Both the position numbers and the translations under genes were made by a program. From positions 15,133,001-15,197,000 of the forward strand of contig OX387204.1 of NCBI GenBank assembly GCA_947561715.1: 64,000 nucleotides of DNA, in the 5' to 3' direction. Numbering within the stretch: the first letter of the stretch is position 1; the number at the start of each line of letters is the position of its first letter. This document shows, piece by piece, positions 37,651-50,500 of the stretch. Below the pieces are notes generated by a model that searched no databases, was not told the origin of the DNA, and was given only the letters and a program-made list of their open reading frames with translations. The stretch is from Ascidia mentula (lineage: Eukaryota > Chordata > Ascidiacea > Phlebobranchia > Ascidiidae).

Positions 37651-38479
37651 CTTGTGTTCGATCAAAATGGAGGAAAACACTCAAGTCGTCGAGTTCAGGT
37701 ACAGTTAAAACCCGCTGTGTTTTCTCTGCGAAAATAATTCCAGTTTGTGTGTGCTGATATTAAACGTAACGTATGTAAAATCGTATCATAATTCTGTCAC
37801 TGCTGTTGTACGATACACATATGTCATGCCTTTGCTGATTGCAACTTTTCGAAATTATCACATGGTTGCGATTCACATTCGCGCTGCTGTCGGAGTTTGT
37901 GATAGTAGTTTGTTTAACGCGCACAATTTCTTTTTTATTTATAAATTTTCTCACATAATAAAGACATCGCGCATTGATTCTAGTTTATAGTTTGAAGCAA
38001 TGGCGAAAACTTTGACAGTTAAGAGAGTGTTATTATTAACTTCAAACGTCTCTGCAAATTTTCACCTGATCCTACCCCAATCATGAACAATTACCCCCAA
38101 AAATGTGTTTTGCCGACTGAAACCACTCGTTATCGTGGTCGATAAACGTCGCAAAATTGATGCCCGTCCCTGTGTGCTAATTTGATTGCAGCTGCGTTAA
38201 AATTGTCGCCCAATATTTAACTTCAAACAATGGACTAAAAATAGATCTGCCAAATTCGCCCGGTTGAACGGTGTTCCAAATAGCGACTCTGGTCATTACC
38301 TTGCCAAAGGTGTGATCAGGTAAAATTAAACAGATTCCGCACATTTTCAACCATACCCTGTTTTTATCATCGTTGGCAACAACATCACTAGCTTTCTTTC
38401 GTAATTTTCCAAGTAATTTTTCAAATTGCTGGTTGGATTTCTTGTTTTGACTGGAATCGCTTTGCGTTTTGTTCGACAA

Positions 38480-41092
38480 ATGCGTTAAAACGTAAAACTT
38501 TAGTGCGTTTTATGTAAAATCAAAGCAAATAAGCATCAGGGGCGGTTAAAAGTTTAATCACGTATTATTTGTCGATTGGTGCTAGATAACACGCACGCAG
38601 AACTTCAGTTTTGCAGAAAAACCCTATTTATTTGTCTGTTTTTCAGAGAACGATAGGGTCATGCCTTTTCCAGTAAATGCTTTTCTCAAAATTTTCAACG
38701 TATTTTAGTTGTTGGATGAGACGGTGTAATTGCTGAGTTGTCCGCATAAAGTTAACGTTTAAGTTTTTGAAATGTTACTTTATTCACTTGATTTGAGCGC
38801 GAACGTTTTCTATCGGCGCTAACCGCACCAATGCGACCAGCTTTGCGTAATAATTAAAATGGCTGATGCCACTTCGCAGGAGAAAGATGGCCTTCAAATA
38901 TTTTCTACATTAGGTGTATATCTTCTTTAAAAATGGACGAATTTCCAAAAAGTAAGTGGTTGATGTATAATTGTATCCTGACTTGTACTTAGTAGAAACT
39001 GTAATGCGTAATAAAAGTGGTTGTCGTCCATCGCCCACGTAAAACTTCCATCGTGTTTTGAGATAAGAGGTCAGGTGAATCACAGAGCTCCGAGAAGCTT
39101 CCGAACATCCGGTGTTCGATTGTTTATTTCGTGGGTGTTTTTAATCTTTTATGAAAAAGTAGTTCGCGCGTGGGTGCGGATCTCCTTGTTTTCACGTAAA
39201 TCCCCGGTTGCGCCACTGTCTATTTTCTTGTCTTCGACGCAGGTTTAAAAAAATATTTTAGACAAAAATTTTCTCGCCAGAATGGTGCAACTTTTGTTGG
39301 CTTTCTTACAACATTAAAGTTTTGCCGCCCACATACCTAATGTAAATGGCCGAACATCAATGGTACCATTTTGTCCTGACGGTTTTCTCAAATGTCGCAA
39401 GAAGATAAGTGCATAATTTGGTTCAATTAGTGCATGATTTGTCGCAATTAGTGCAACTACTTTTCTTGCATTGTGTTTTACTGCATCAAACAAATTCAAA
39501 CTGCTCTGCACAAAATGTGCGTTATGGGCCTTAGTTTTCGAAGCAGTTAGTTGACCCCAAAGGTTTTTTTGGAAAAAATTTTTCCTTTTTGAAATCAAGA
39601 ATTTTTGTGAAAAAATCATTTATCCACAAACAACTTGTTTCGTCGAGCGAATTTATTTTTTCTCTTACTTTGTAGAAAAAGCAACAAACAAGCACAAAAC
39701 AAATAAAGTTAAAAAAGCATGAATAGGCAAAATAAGCGAGAGAGACAATAAATAAATAAAGGAAAGGCGCGATAAGGAAATCGTACGGCGCGGTTTCGTG
39801 TAGAAAAATAACTTAAAAATACTCTTGTTGCTAAAGCGTGAACCTAGCCGAGGCGAAAGTAAATGCTGCTTTCAGGTATAAAAGATTACACTATGTGCAA
39901 ATGTAAGGACCGGAGGTTGGCGTTTGTTTATGCCAACGCGTGTCTGTGTCCTACACACCCTGGAAATTTGGGAGCGGTCGTATTTTTTCCACTCTTGTCT
40001 TGTCAGCAGCACAATGACGTATTTATTGTCGACGCGGAGTTCGAAATCGGGGCGTTCGTTGGAACGTCACCCGGTTAAAACCTAGTTTAAACAGCAAGTG
40101 CTGGCACGCCAAATACCAATCCAATTAGTGTTGGAGTCCTATAGTGAGGCTTGTTGTCGTCTGATACAACAGATTATCACTAATCGTCTGACTCTAGCCT
40201 AAAGTTGTGCAAAAAACGCGACCACGCGATAATAATAAACAAACTCCGGCGAACAGCGCCTGCTGTGGTTTTTGGGCATGGCGGTTTATGTTGCGTTTAG
40301 GTTTGCCAATCGTATGCATTGGTAACGGAAATTTTGTGGCGTATTTTCCCTTGTGTGGCCTCACGTAATGGGCGTATCATGCAGCCGGCCACACGCGCTG
40401 TATAGTCGCAAAAGACTGGTGACGCAGCGATTTTTAACAGTGAAGTGACATGCCCGGGTTTCCGAGGTTTCAATTCTCACTTGTCTATAACTTAGAACCG
40501 AATGTTACAGGTTGTCGTCCTGGAAATAGAAAATCGCGCAAAACAAATAATGACGACAATATCATGCCAAGCATGACTTGGCGCGGAATACAGCAAATAC
40601 ATAGGAAATAAATTATGAAGAAGTTGGAATATATCGGTCATACGTTATTCGGCTGCGTTGAAAAAAAAATAGAAGCATTGCCAGGTTTTAGAATGGCCAT
40701 TAAATGACCTGTTGCTTTGCTATGTGGATTCCGTCGCGTAAAGAGCGCAGGATGTTTCGATAAAAACCCAACCTCTGCAGATCGTAACGTTGGCTTTAGA
40801 TTCCCAGCATTTCGTCGTATTGTACAATTTGTTAGGGGCGTCAGGGGTTTTAAAAAAAAAGTCGACCAGATGTCTTGTCCGCACAGGTCGACAGACCGGC
40901 GACGTATACCCGGTAATGTTTATCTTTTTATTAAGGAACCTCTCTCGGAGCTTGCATTCCGTCACTTGGAAAAATAACTGTCGGTAAATTTCTTCAGTCG
41001 AGTTGTTGATGTACCCGTATATTTTTGCGGTCTCAGTGGACAGCAGGGTAACGTTTTTTTGGGATTTTGCGTGGATGACCTCGTGAGGGCTT
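38480..41092. other. No firm gene
   Basis: Holds short plus-strand ATG stretches in good start context followed by donor-like GT (38860, 38934), which might be first exons but have no partners I can find. The reverse strand of 40720-41146 is one long open frame, discussed under findings. Confidence 0.4.
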
Positions 41093-44000
41093 TTAAGTTC
41101 GGTGGTTGCCTCGCAGAATGATTCCCCGCTTATCGCAATTCTTTTGCTGCACAACAAAAAAATAATTTAAGTAAATTGCACCATACAGCGCTACTTGTTT
41201 CACAAACGTATTGTTACTATGCTGACACAGTCGGGCACTATTCCTGTGAGTTGAAAAAGAAGTGTGTATTCAGACAAAATGGCGGAGGACATGTTCTGCA
41301 ATTGGGAGATAACATCTCAAAGGGCACCGTGGTGTTGTGACGAGTGCCACATTTGTCAATTTATCAAATCGTGCTTGTAAATGCGGGAACACGCACCCAT
41401 GAGTAATGGTTTAAAAACTTATGGTTCTAAATATGAATTCCGCCTCCTTATGTTTTATCAGTGTGATCACAGAGTTTTCATCTTGATATAGTTGTACGAA
41501 AAACGTTATGTTGCGACCTTAGCCCTCGCGGAGTATGGCCCAGATTAACCGTACAAGCGATTTAATGTGATAGGCCATCGGGCGCGCCCTATGTAAGCGA
41601 CTACACGGGGTATTTGGGTGCGTCTGTTGCTCCAAGACTGCATATATCCAACTTAGAAAGCCCAAAGCTATGCTTGTGTGCCTCGGGACGGTAATTTTCC
41701 CTGCATGACTGTAAGTTGTTGTCATTGCTGAATAAGGGGAGCATTATATTTAGAAACTGACGGCTCGGTATAATGTTTGAGGCGTTTCTCAGTGTGAACT
41801 CGTTATGGCAAAATAACACACTGCACATTTTACCGCACCAATTCCAACCCCTTTCTATAAATAGCCAGAACGTGATGCCCCGTTAAATGCGTTTTCGGTT
41901 TGAAAGTGCTGCTATCAAGTTGACTTGCGGCATCGCGGTTTTATACCACCGCTTTCGTCTCAAAATAACCACTCGTGGTTAGTCAGTAACATTTTCTGCA
42001 AACAAATGGGTTTCCACTCACCTAGTGGAAGATTGTCTTCGTCTCCTGGAAAGTAAGTTTTTAACGTGAACCATCCTTTTGATCGCGCCTACACCCGCTT
42101 CTTGCGTTGGTTTCGACGGTTTTGAGACCTGTAACCAATAAAAGAGATTTTATTTTTCAGGCACTTTGATGCAATCAATTGTGATGAAGAAAACAGGGAA
42201 GGGCTTCTTGTGCAGGAAGCAAGCTCTTGTGATAATCTATGCCGTAGGTTATTGAAGTGTCATATACATTTGAAGTCCTTGGTGATGTAATCTACGCAAA
42301 CGACGCGCCTTTGTCATTACTGACTTCCGAATGGTAATTTGATAGGAAATGCGGCCCCGATGTCGCCGAGATACGACGCCTAGAATCAAAACCTCCTGTT
42401 AGACGCAGAAACGCGAGAAATCGATTATGACATCACTAAAACCAAAGAATATTTGAGAATTGTTGTATGGCTTTGTGTGGCTTGGACATCAGGCGCACGC
42501 ACTGCGTATAATAGACCACTGTAAGACGATTTGGCATTTAAACTGACAGCTTATCACTTATTGTGCTGCCGACACAACAACGTAATTCAGCTGCCACAAA
42601 GTGTGCGATTGTTTGTCTCACACGACAAGAGATGCTTTATTGAAAGACTGCCCAACTATTTTCAATCACATGAAAATTGGCGAATTATTTTTCCGCATGC
42701 GACAACGTCTGTCAAAGTTTGTTGAAGTTGGTTTCACGCATTTACTTGTGCGGATTAGTTGTTGCCACAATAATGCCACGGGAGCAAGTATCGTTGTGTT
42801 TGTGTTGGTGCTCACTTTATTTGGTGTTGTTAAATTACCCGTATGAAGGATTGTTTACACACGTAATCAAACATGTAAACAACCCGATTAAACCCGCGGC
42901 ACGCAGAAGCTCGCCACCAGATTTCACACCGAAAACCACGTGCTTGGGTTACCAACACACTGATTATTGGGGTCCTGTTGTTTGTAAACAAGTTGCACTG
43001 CGAAATACCAAAAAAAATGCAAATGCAATATTTGTACCTTTTGTGCGACAGGCAGGTTCCGACACACTTGCGCGTCTTGGAATGCGCTTGTTCGGCAGAG
43101 TTTCTGCAAAGTGACCTCGTCGATTTGTAAATCCGCCATTTCTTGTTTCCAAACGTCGCGTTCTGCGGAGAAAATCGAATATCGGTCAAGTCTTGAGCGA
43201 ACGCAATCTGGCCCTCAGGTGCTGCCAGGTGATCGCGGTCAAAAAAAATTTTCTAAGTGCCTACGGGATGGGCCGGTGTGCTGTCAATTCCGGATTAGAT
43301 TGTTTTGAATACCGATTGTTGGAGTGCCTAAGCTCAATGAAGTCATATAGATCGGTCCGGAAAAGTTGCAAAAAATATCAAAATAATAAAACACGAGCAG
43401 TTTGTAGTTTTCGTTTCAATTATTCACGCATCAAGATTATGCATCATGTTTCTTCACATGTTTTGGAAGTATTGTAGTTTAAACCCACTCCTATACTCTG
43501 TCCACATATATCTATTTACCTCTTGATGATGGAGCATCGGCGGGATTTTGTTTGGCTTGCGCACCACTCTGCCGTTGTCGGTAATCAAACTTCTGCAAAA
43601 TCAATAGAGAGCCATACATTAGAAGGTCCTTATCGACGGGCAATATGAGGCCGTTTTTGTTTGTGTTTTGCTTGGGCGAGGCCGGTGCGAACAGGCTGCG
43701 TTGGTGCGGTTGCTTACGTTATACCTGCCCTGTTGTTGCCGCCTAATATATACATACGGGATACGGGAGACGAATTGTTGCTGAAAAACGTGTTCTCTCA
43801 CAGGTCCGGAAACTTGAACGTGTGCGTGAGACAAAACAAATATACTGTCTCCTTTGTGAAATATTCCCGGAACGGGTCGAGCATTTTTCCCGCCACCGAG
43901 TGTCGCTATCTGCGACTCTATAATTAGGCCATAAGATATTTTCGGGAGCTAAAAAAACCAAAAAAACGTTTTCTGGAGCAGCGATGGTTGAGGTTTGCGT

Positions 44001-45179
44001 ACTTACCAACAAACTATTGCAATGGAAATGAATGCTTATTTTTCGCGTAGACAACACTATGACATGTTTTTTTGCGCTTCGTTTTCTTATTTCAAGCAAG
44101 GAAACGTGACAGGACTTCCTCAACATTGTGTAAACAGTCCAAAAAAGACTGTCGCGCTCACTTGCTTCCCGACTAATTTGGTAATTATTTTTTTTAAATT
44201 CTAAATTTAGTTACACTTCCGCGATTGCCATAGGACAAATAATCGGTTCACCGGTCGCTAATAGCGGGATTGAAAGTTACGCGCGTGGCAAACTTTAACC
44301 CCGACACCGGTAATGATATGGATCAATTATTAGCCGTGGCAATGAAGTCTCTTCCATGTACTACTAATTGGACGTTGTTTTTGGAAACTGTATTTTTTGC
44401 AATCGTGTTTTGCTTCGTTGTTTCGTTCAAAATCGCTTCGCTCGCCTCTCATTTCATTAAACGTGACTCCCTGGTTCCATTTTAAAAATAAGCCATGAGC
44501 ATTGCACCACAAATTGCTTTCAGAATGAACATATTTTTGACTGATCTTCAAATTTTAATATAGACTAAAGGCAAATTATACTTCAGCCACGATGCTAAGT
44601 GTATGAAATTAACGGCATGGGCCACGTAACCTCAAACAGTGCATGTAGCCGCAAACTCGAAGCGAAATACCCAGAATTTTATGGGCGGGATATCGCGCAT
44701 GTAATTATGTCTACACACTGTTGTGTAACAGCTTACATAACCTCAGTAGGTTATGTGTGTTTTCTACTTTCAGAATTTCGGGCAGAATGATCTTAGCGAT
44801 AACTTCATTAGTCTGAAGTTTGTAAAAACAAAACATCACTCACGTTTTGATTGGCGTTATCTTGTCCGAAGCACTTTGCGACGCATTGCATCTTGTCAGC
44901 TTGTTGTGGGAATTTATCCGTTGTCTGGCTGCAAACAGACCGCTCGCAGCTTTCCTCGCATGTTTGGGTGGCCCGCAAGCAGGTTTTGCTGCAATATCGC
45001 TTGCGTTCAAACGGAGAACCGCAGAGTGGCGATGTTGCGATCTGTCGACTCTGGAAGCTTGGTCGCGCGAGTAGAAGCGCACTTGTGAGGGAGCAAGATA
45101 CGATGGCGATAAGGCAGATTGATCTCACGATCTTTTCCAAGCTGTTTCCGAATTCTTGTCGATTTGTTTCACGATACAT
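41093..45179 (-). CDS. Candidate secreted cysteine-rich protein, four exons
   Basis: Exons from the right: 45179-44844 (strong GTGAGT donor), 43592-43520, 43162-43038 and 41146-41093, all phase-consistent; 195 residues. It starts MYRETNRQEF, then a hydrophobic stretch at about residues 21-37 (SICLIAIVSCSLTSALLL) that could be a signal peptide. A cysteine-rich part follows with CxxxC pairs (YCSKTCL, CEESCERSVC, QCVAKCF) and a basic RKR site. A helical, charged segment (ADLQIDEVTLQKLCRT) and a short tail ending RGNHRT complete it. The CxxxC spacing recalls helical disulfide-rich proteins such as ascidian vanabins, but I cannot claim homology. Exon 3 overlaps a plus-strand candidate exon. Another frame through the same exons also stays open. 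Confidence 0.42.
42006..43130 (+). CDS. Candidate small cysteine-containing protein, four exons
   Basis: Exons 42006-42052 (ATG, strong GTAAGT donor), 42161-42247 (acceptor TTTTTCAG), 42591-42716 and 43052-43130; every junction keeps phase and the product would have 112 residues, starting MGFHSPSGRLSSSPGK and ending EFLQSDLVDL. The middle is Cys-rich (SSCDNLCRSCHKVCDC). No signal peptide or known domain. It lies mostly in the last intron of the minus-strand candidate, and its last exon is antisense to that gene's third exon in codon register, so one of the two readings there is probably an artefact. Confidence 0.3.
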
Positions 45180-45672
45180 AGTTGCCTTAATTTAGGGTTT
45201 AATCTTTACTTAATTTTGTGCGTTTCTGAAACGAATTACATAACGTAAATTTTATATACTTGTTCATACAAGCGAAGCGTTATTTTCGTTTTATAATCCA
45301 TAATGCTAAATGTGGTTTAATAATGCTAACCACATTTGTTCTTTCAAAAAGATTCTTTTCAAGTTACTTATTTAATATTACAATAAGCGTTTAAGTACAA
45401 TAATGAATACTGTTAAAGTAAAAGTTTAATTTATCGGCACCGTGACAATTTCTAGAATCGTTGCTTCTTGCTGTGTCCACGGCTTTACTACTTTTCCTCT
45501 GGCAGTGATAATATATTTTCAAAATACTTCACTAGATATTCTGTGTTTTAGAATTCTGATAAAACGTATTCAGTCTGTAGTGGTAGATGGCCCTTGGCCT
45601 AATACATAGCCCATAAGGTCCTCCACACTCGGACGAGTCTCGTCGTCTGACTCCCAGTCGGCTCTACCGCGC

Positions 45673-45680
45673 CTTATATA
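45673..45680 (-). promoter_or_regulatory. TATA box (minus strand)
   Basis: The minus strand reads TATATAAG in a GC-richer surround, a near-consensus core promoter element. Transcription would start about 30 bp further left and could serve the minus-strand candidate whose ATG is at 45179. A short open frame surrounds it (45827-45570) but is probably not coding. Confidence 0.4.
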
Positions 45681-45683
45681 TTC

Positions 45684-47544
45684 TCGGGAATTGCGCGGAC
45701 TGCTGCGTTTTACACACATTCTCAACCGCGCCGCAAACTCATTCCTTCTCCCTGCGCACGGCCTGACCGCCATTGTATATTTTGTCGGGACAATTACCCA
45801 TCTGTCCGCTTGGGGGGCAAGTTGCACGAATCGCGAGTGTCGTGAAGAGTTTCAAGAATCATGACGGCGTAGCTGCAGGCTAATGCGCTGACCGAAACAA
45901 GACTTTGCCGGGCTTATGGGCTTGGTTCTTCGACCGATCATCAAACATCGGTTACTCGCCGTGACTCTGCAATGTTGCAAACTCACTGTCGTCACATTAA
46001 ATAATGCGCGCCCCAAGAGTAATCACGTTTTTGCAGGGGTGGCGACCTTTCCGTAACATGTGTGAAGGATAATTGTGCAGGACAGTACCAGGTTTACATT
46101 GTTCGTTGTCGGTCTACGTACCATACGTGCGCAAGCGACCAATCCCTATAATAATTTTCTCGGAGTCGCACATATTTCGAGGAGGTCAGAACTGACGTCA
46201 AAGCCTCTCGGTGTCCACCGCAAATGACACAAATTATCTCCTAAAATTTGCTGCTGTCACAAAAGTTCGTCTATTAAATCAAAACCACTGTGTGTACCGG
46301 TTAGACTCGACACGTTCTTGCCACTGTTTTGATTCCTTCTAACTCACCATTGCCTCCTAATTTGCGCTCTCTGAAACTACACAATTAGCCCCACGCCTTC
46401 TCGCGGACAAGAATATATAGCGTAGGTTAAGCCATCAGGGTCACGGGTGCAGATCGATTAGCGCCGCTCACAGAAAAAAACTGTTATAATATTACAGGAT
46501 AAACCGTCACGAACAAGGAGAGGAAGAGATGTTTGCGAAGTTGACCAAATTTCGTCCCCTCCTAAATCGCCAAGCACACCCTTTTGTTACGGGGAAATCT
46601 CCATGACATAATATCAGACGTTTAGCCCCAAATAGGACCGCGGCCCATAATTTAAACCGTTACCTGCCTGATAACCAGTGATCAATTTCAACAAAAAACG
46701 CTTACCAAAACTACGCTGTTGTTTTATTTGAATACTAGAAATATAGGCTCTGTCTGCGACGATTATATAATGGTCGTTAGTTTTCGAACAATGTAACAAA
46801 ACTGAAAAATCTTGCGGTTGCGTAAGTACAAAAGCAGTATCGCCTACGTCAATGTCAAAAGGTCGCCAAGTTGTGCTTGTGCGACAAGTGGAAATGGGGT
46901 GTGCCCACTAAGCCTCGCGAAGTCGTATTCTCACGATTGCTACGTCATCAGTTGTAAGTGTTGGGCATTGGGCCGACGAGACAGTGGTTGTTTTGCTAAT
47001 GTTTTCGAGGGCGTAGTTCTCAACGGCAAACGTGATGTTGAGGTCAATCAAGCAAACATTCTTAACGCGACGCAACTGTAAGATGCGTGCCGTAATAGGC
47101 TAAAAATAGCAGCGACGCTCCAGGTATACTGTGATTATGGAGCGTCGAGGCGCAAATTATGCGCAAATTATGCTTCAAGGAGTGAAAAAGCGCGGACGTC
47201 TCAGTTCACGATTTGGCAAGCGACAAAATCACCGACACCTGTTATGAGGACGTCATCTACTTTCCCCTAACATTAGCTTATGCGACGTGCATCATGTTGC
47301 GTGTGTACTGTGTTCGTATGTTGTCATGCCGTTATCGAAATGGTGCAACGGGTTACTTCCACTTGGTCCGCTTTTGTGACGTACTCCACTGTGGCCCAGT
47401 GCTACAGAATGACTCAACGCGATTTGCTTCCTGACTGCTGCTATACACCTGTGACGAGCGTAAAGGCTTGCGTTATCGGTCTATTATAAAGCTGCATAAG
47501 CTGTTGCGGCTTGCTTGCCTGTGTCACGTAGGGTAAGATTAATT
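45684..47544. other. Upstream region of the proline-rich adaptor gene
   Basis: No supported exon. Several 60-90-codon open frames occur on both strands (for example 46812-47081), without splice signals or recognisable motifs. The promoter of the gene starting at 47545 should be here. Confidence 0.5.
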
Positions 47545-50500
47545 ATGCAAAGTTCCGGGTTGTCGCTTCAAAGCAGAATCAAGGCATTAAAGGCGGCGAG
47601 TGGTGGGGATGTATTGAGTGGCAGCAAAGCGAAGACAAACGATGCAGTGGAGAGTGAAGCAGACACAGTGTACATGTCCCCACAGCCAAGGACTCCTGTA
47701 AAGCCGGGTCAATTCGACATGGTCGATATGTGGCCAATCTTAGACCAACCTCGAAAGCAAAATAAACCATCAGCTGTGATCAGCAGGGTGCCTTCGCCCA
47801 ACAAAGATTCAAGCCAGACCAGAATAACCTCAAAACTACTGCAGCCCCACCACGTCTCGCATCTAACGCTTAAGGATCGCTTTAAGGTGCCCGACGATGG
47901 AGAAACGGCCTTTCCCGTATCTTCGGAATGCGAATATGTGGAGGTAACTGCAATCGGCTTGCGGAGAAACCGCCGGCGAGAATTTATGGAGAAATTGCGT
48001 TAAGGACAATGTGTATTAAAAGAGTGTTAAGTGATGAAAAATTTTGCATAGCGCTTTGGATAGGAAGATACGATCGCAATGCATAGATTTCTCCCTTCGC
48101 ACAACCAGCAGATAAAAGAGTGCGGCGCGTTTTTCATTTACCAATCTTCCGGTTGCTTACATTGTTAGTTGACATTACGCTATGTTTACCTTATCTCAGA
48201 GAACATATCTTACACAGGGTATGGGCGTTTGGCTGTTTGTTGTGATAGCTAGATGCGGTTTAACTACCTTAACACGCTAAAGTAGTTGACAAATTCGTAT
48301 AAAAACACAAAATCCTTCATAAAGTGTTGTCAATATACTTGCTACATACAAACTTTTTTGCGTCACTTAAGCAAAGCGTGACGTCATTGCGGTAATGATT
48401 TATTGCACTGACTGACATCAAAATCCTCTTTAATACCAATCCACGGCTATTTTTGTAAGTTGATGTTACTTCGCTATCCAATACCGACAGAACTTTGCTC
48501 GTTGGCGAACCGTCGGCGTTTAGATCACACTTACAAACCTCAAATTACACGTCAAAATAAAATGGAGATCTAAAGCGTGTTCCCTGCCACTTTGTGAAAC
48601 ACAACTCAACGATCATCTGTGCGTCCGCAGAATACAATTCTACGAGGTCGTGTTCTTGTGTTTAATGAGTTCTCCGGTATGGTTTAGAACGCGCTTAACC
48701 TTTTCAACTTTGAAAATTACGGCTCTAGCTAGGTGGACTCACACGCCGTTCACCTTTCCCGGTTTCTTAGATCTTAAAGGGCGAAGAGAAATTTAGGCGC
48801 ACGCTTTCCGGCTTCCGACCCGAGACTAACGGCGCTCGATTCCTCTGCCCAATAGCCACGTTCCCCGCACGTATAATTTCACAACCCAAGTACAGGCCAC
48901 AAATCTAGCTCCATTTTTAAAGTGGTCAATATCTGCGTTGAACCTTCGGACGGCAATGTCAAGGTGAGGTCACTGACGGGAGGTATAATCACGGGGACGA
49001 GATCTTAAACGCGTTGTGCCAATAGAGCGTGCATACGTCCAAACTAAAAAGAAACACGCGCGGCGCGTTCGCGGCTTGTCGGTACATGTGTAACTGTTTG
49101 TTGTTAGTTCCCGGGGGAGTGCTAACCTTGAGTAAGCGGGCATGCACCAAAATCTTAAATCTGCTTAGCGAACATATCAACCGACTTAACGACCCGCTTC
49201 CAAAACAAGCAATTCAAAGGCTGTTTCGCGATGATTTTAACGCAAATGTCTCGTGGGTGTGGGTGCTTCCTTGCACATATATATATAGGAAATTGAGGCC
49301 GAGGGTATTTTCCGTTTCCTTTTAAACAGCACGCCAACAAATGTGGAACTGTATGTTAACATGAGATGGCATATCTTGATTTGTGGGGGTATAACAGTGG
49401 CGCCCGAGAACTTGTTCTTCGCCCACGCACAGTTATTTTTAGATGCAAGTACCACAGACGCGTACATAATTTTTTCTCGTTCCTCGCAATGATAATCTTG
49501 TTTTGGGGATTTTAATCACCGCTCTATTTTTAAATCAATGTAGTTGTTGGACAAAGTGGAACGTTGCTAATATATATACAAAAAGTTTGAACTTTTTTCA
49601 GAATTTTAATCTGGGAACGTATCAAATCTGTTTAAATTGCAGTTATCGTTATTTTTTTCCAGTTCACCCCTGTTATTTACACCCAAGTATATCTAATGTA
49701 TTCCGTGCAAAAACACATTGACACCTTCGAACGTAACTGGAGCGCCCGTTCGTGCGTCCGGTTTGACGCCTGTTGTCGTCAAATGCGCAGCCGGAAAATT
49801 TCCGTAGCTATTTCCTCCTCCTCTCGAATACCACATAACCACAAAAGTTCAATGTGTTATTTTCCGAACGTAAAACTCGCGCATGACATTTCTGGCACCA
49901 ATTTTGCGCGATTTCTGATTCGGTGACAGGTAACATATAACGCGCCAGAAAAAAAATACAACGGCTCCAGGTCGTCGTCGCTTGCGAAAGGTTTCGCATG
50001 TCTTTACGTCTTGCATTATTTAATGTATTTTTTGCTGTATGTAAATTTCCTGCGCTGTGAACGACATTAACTTACCATTGAAACTTTGAAGTGGAACGAA
50101 AAATTTGGCGATGCGCTGGAACAATTTAATCCGCTCTTAGTACAACCACGGCCGTGATAGTTATCGGATGTCACAACCTTAACTGAATATGCTGCACAGC
50201 TTGTTTGTTATAAATGTCACAATGTCCCATCACGTTTTAACTGGTTGGACTGGCTGCGCGGTTTCACCATTTTCAACATAATTCTAACAACAAGCAAGTG
50301 GCTTCTTCGTGCTACCTCTTAATGCGATTATCTATAGTAGGATATCAGAAACACACAGAAAACTATGAAATTAACGCCAAATGTTTTTGCAACAAACCGC
50401 ACTCACGACCGACATGTTGCCGCTCGCCCAATAAAAACTATAGCCGAATAATTCTTGGCACCTTGAACGCAATTTTGATTATTTGTCGCTGATCTTTAGA

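Noticed and set aside
37666-37697. Plus-strand mini first exon MEENTQVVEFR followed by GTACAG
   Set aside because: It overlaps the pyrimidine tract and acceptor of the minus-strand candidate, and I found no downstream partner in phase.
43038-43139. ATG at 43139 (minus) as an independent start, MADLQIDEVTLQK
   Set aside because: The frame continues upstream to a good acceptor at 43162 and joins earlier exons in phase, so the Met is better read as internal.
44753-45195. Overlapping plus-strand frames opposite the 44.8-45.2-kb exon
   Set aside because: The region is GC-richer with few stops on either strand; the minus strand has the ATG, hydrophobic leader and strong donor, so the plus frames are treated as shadows.
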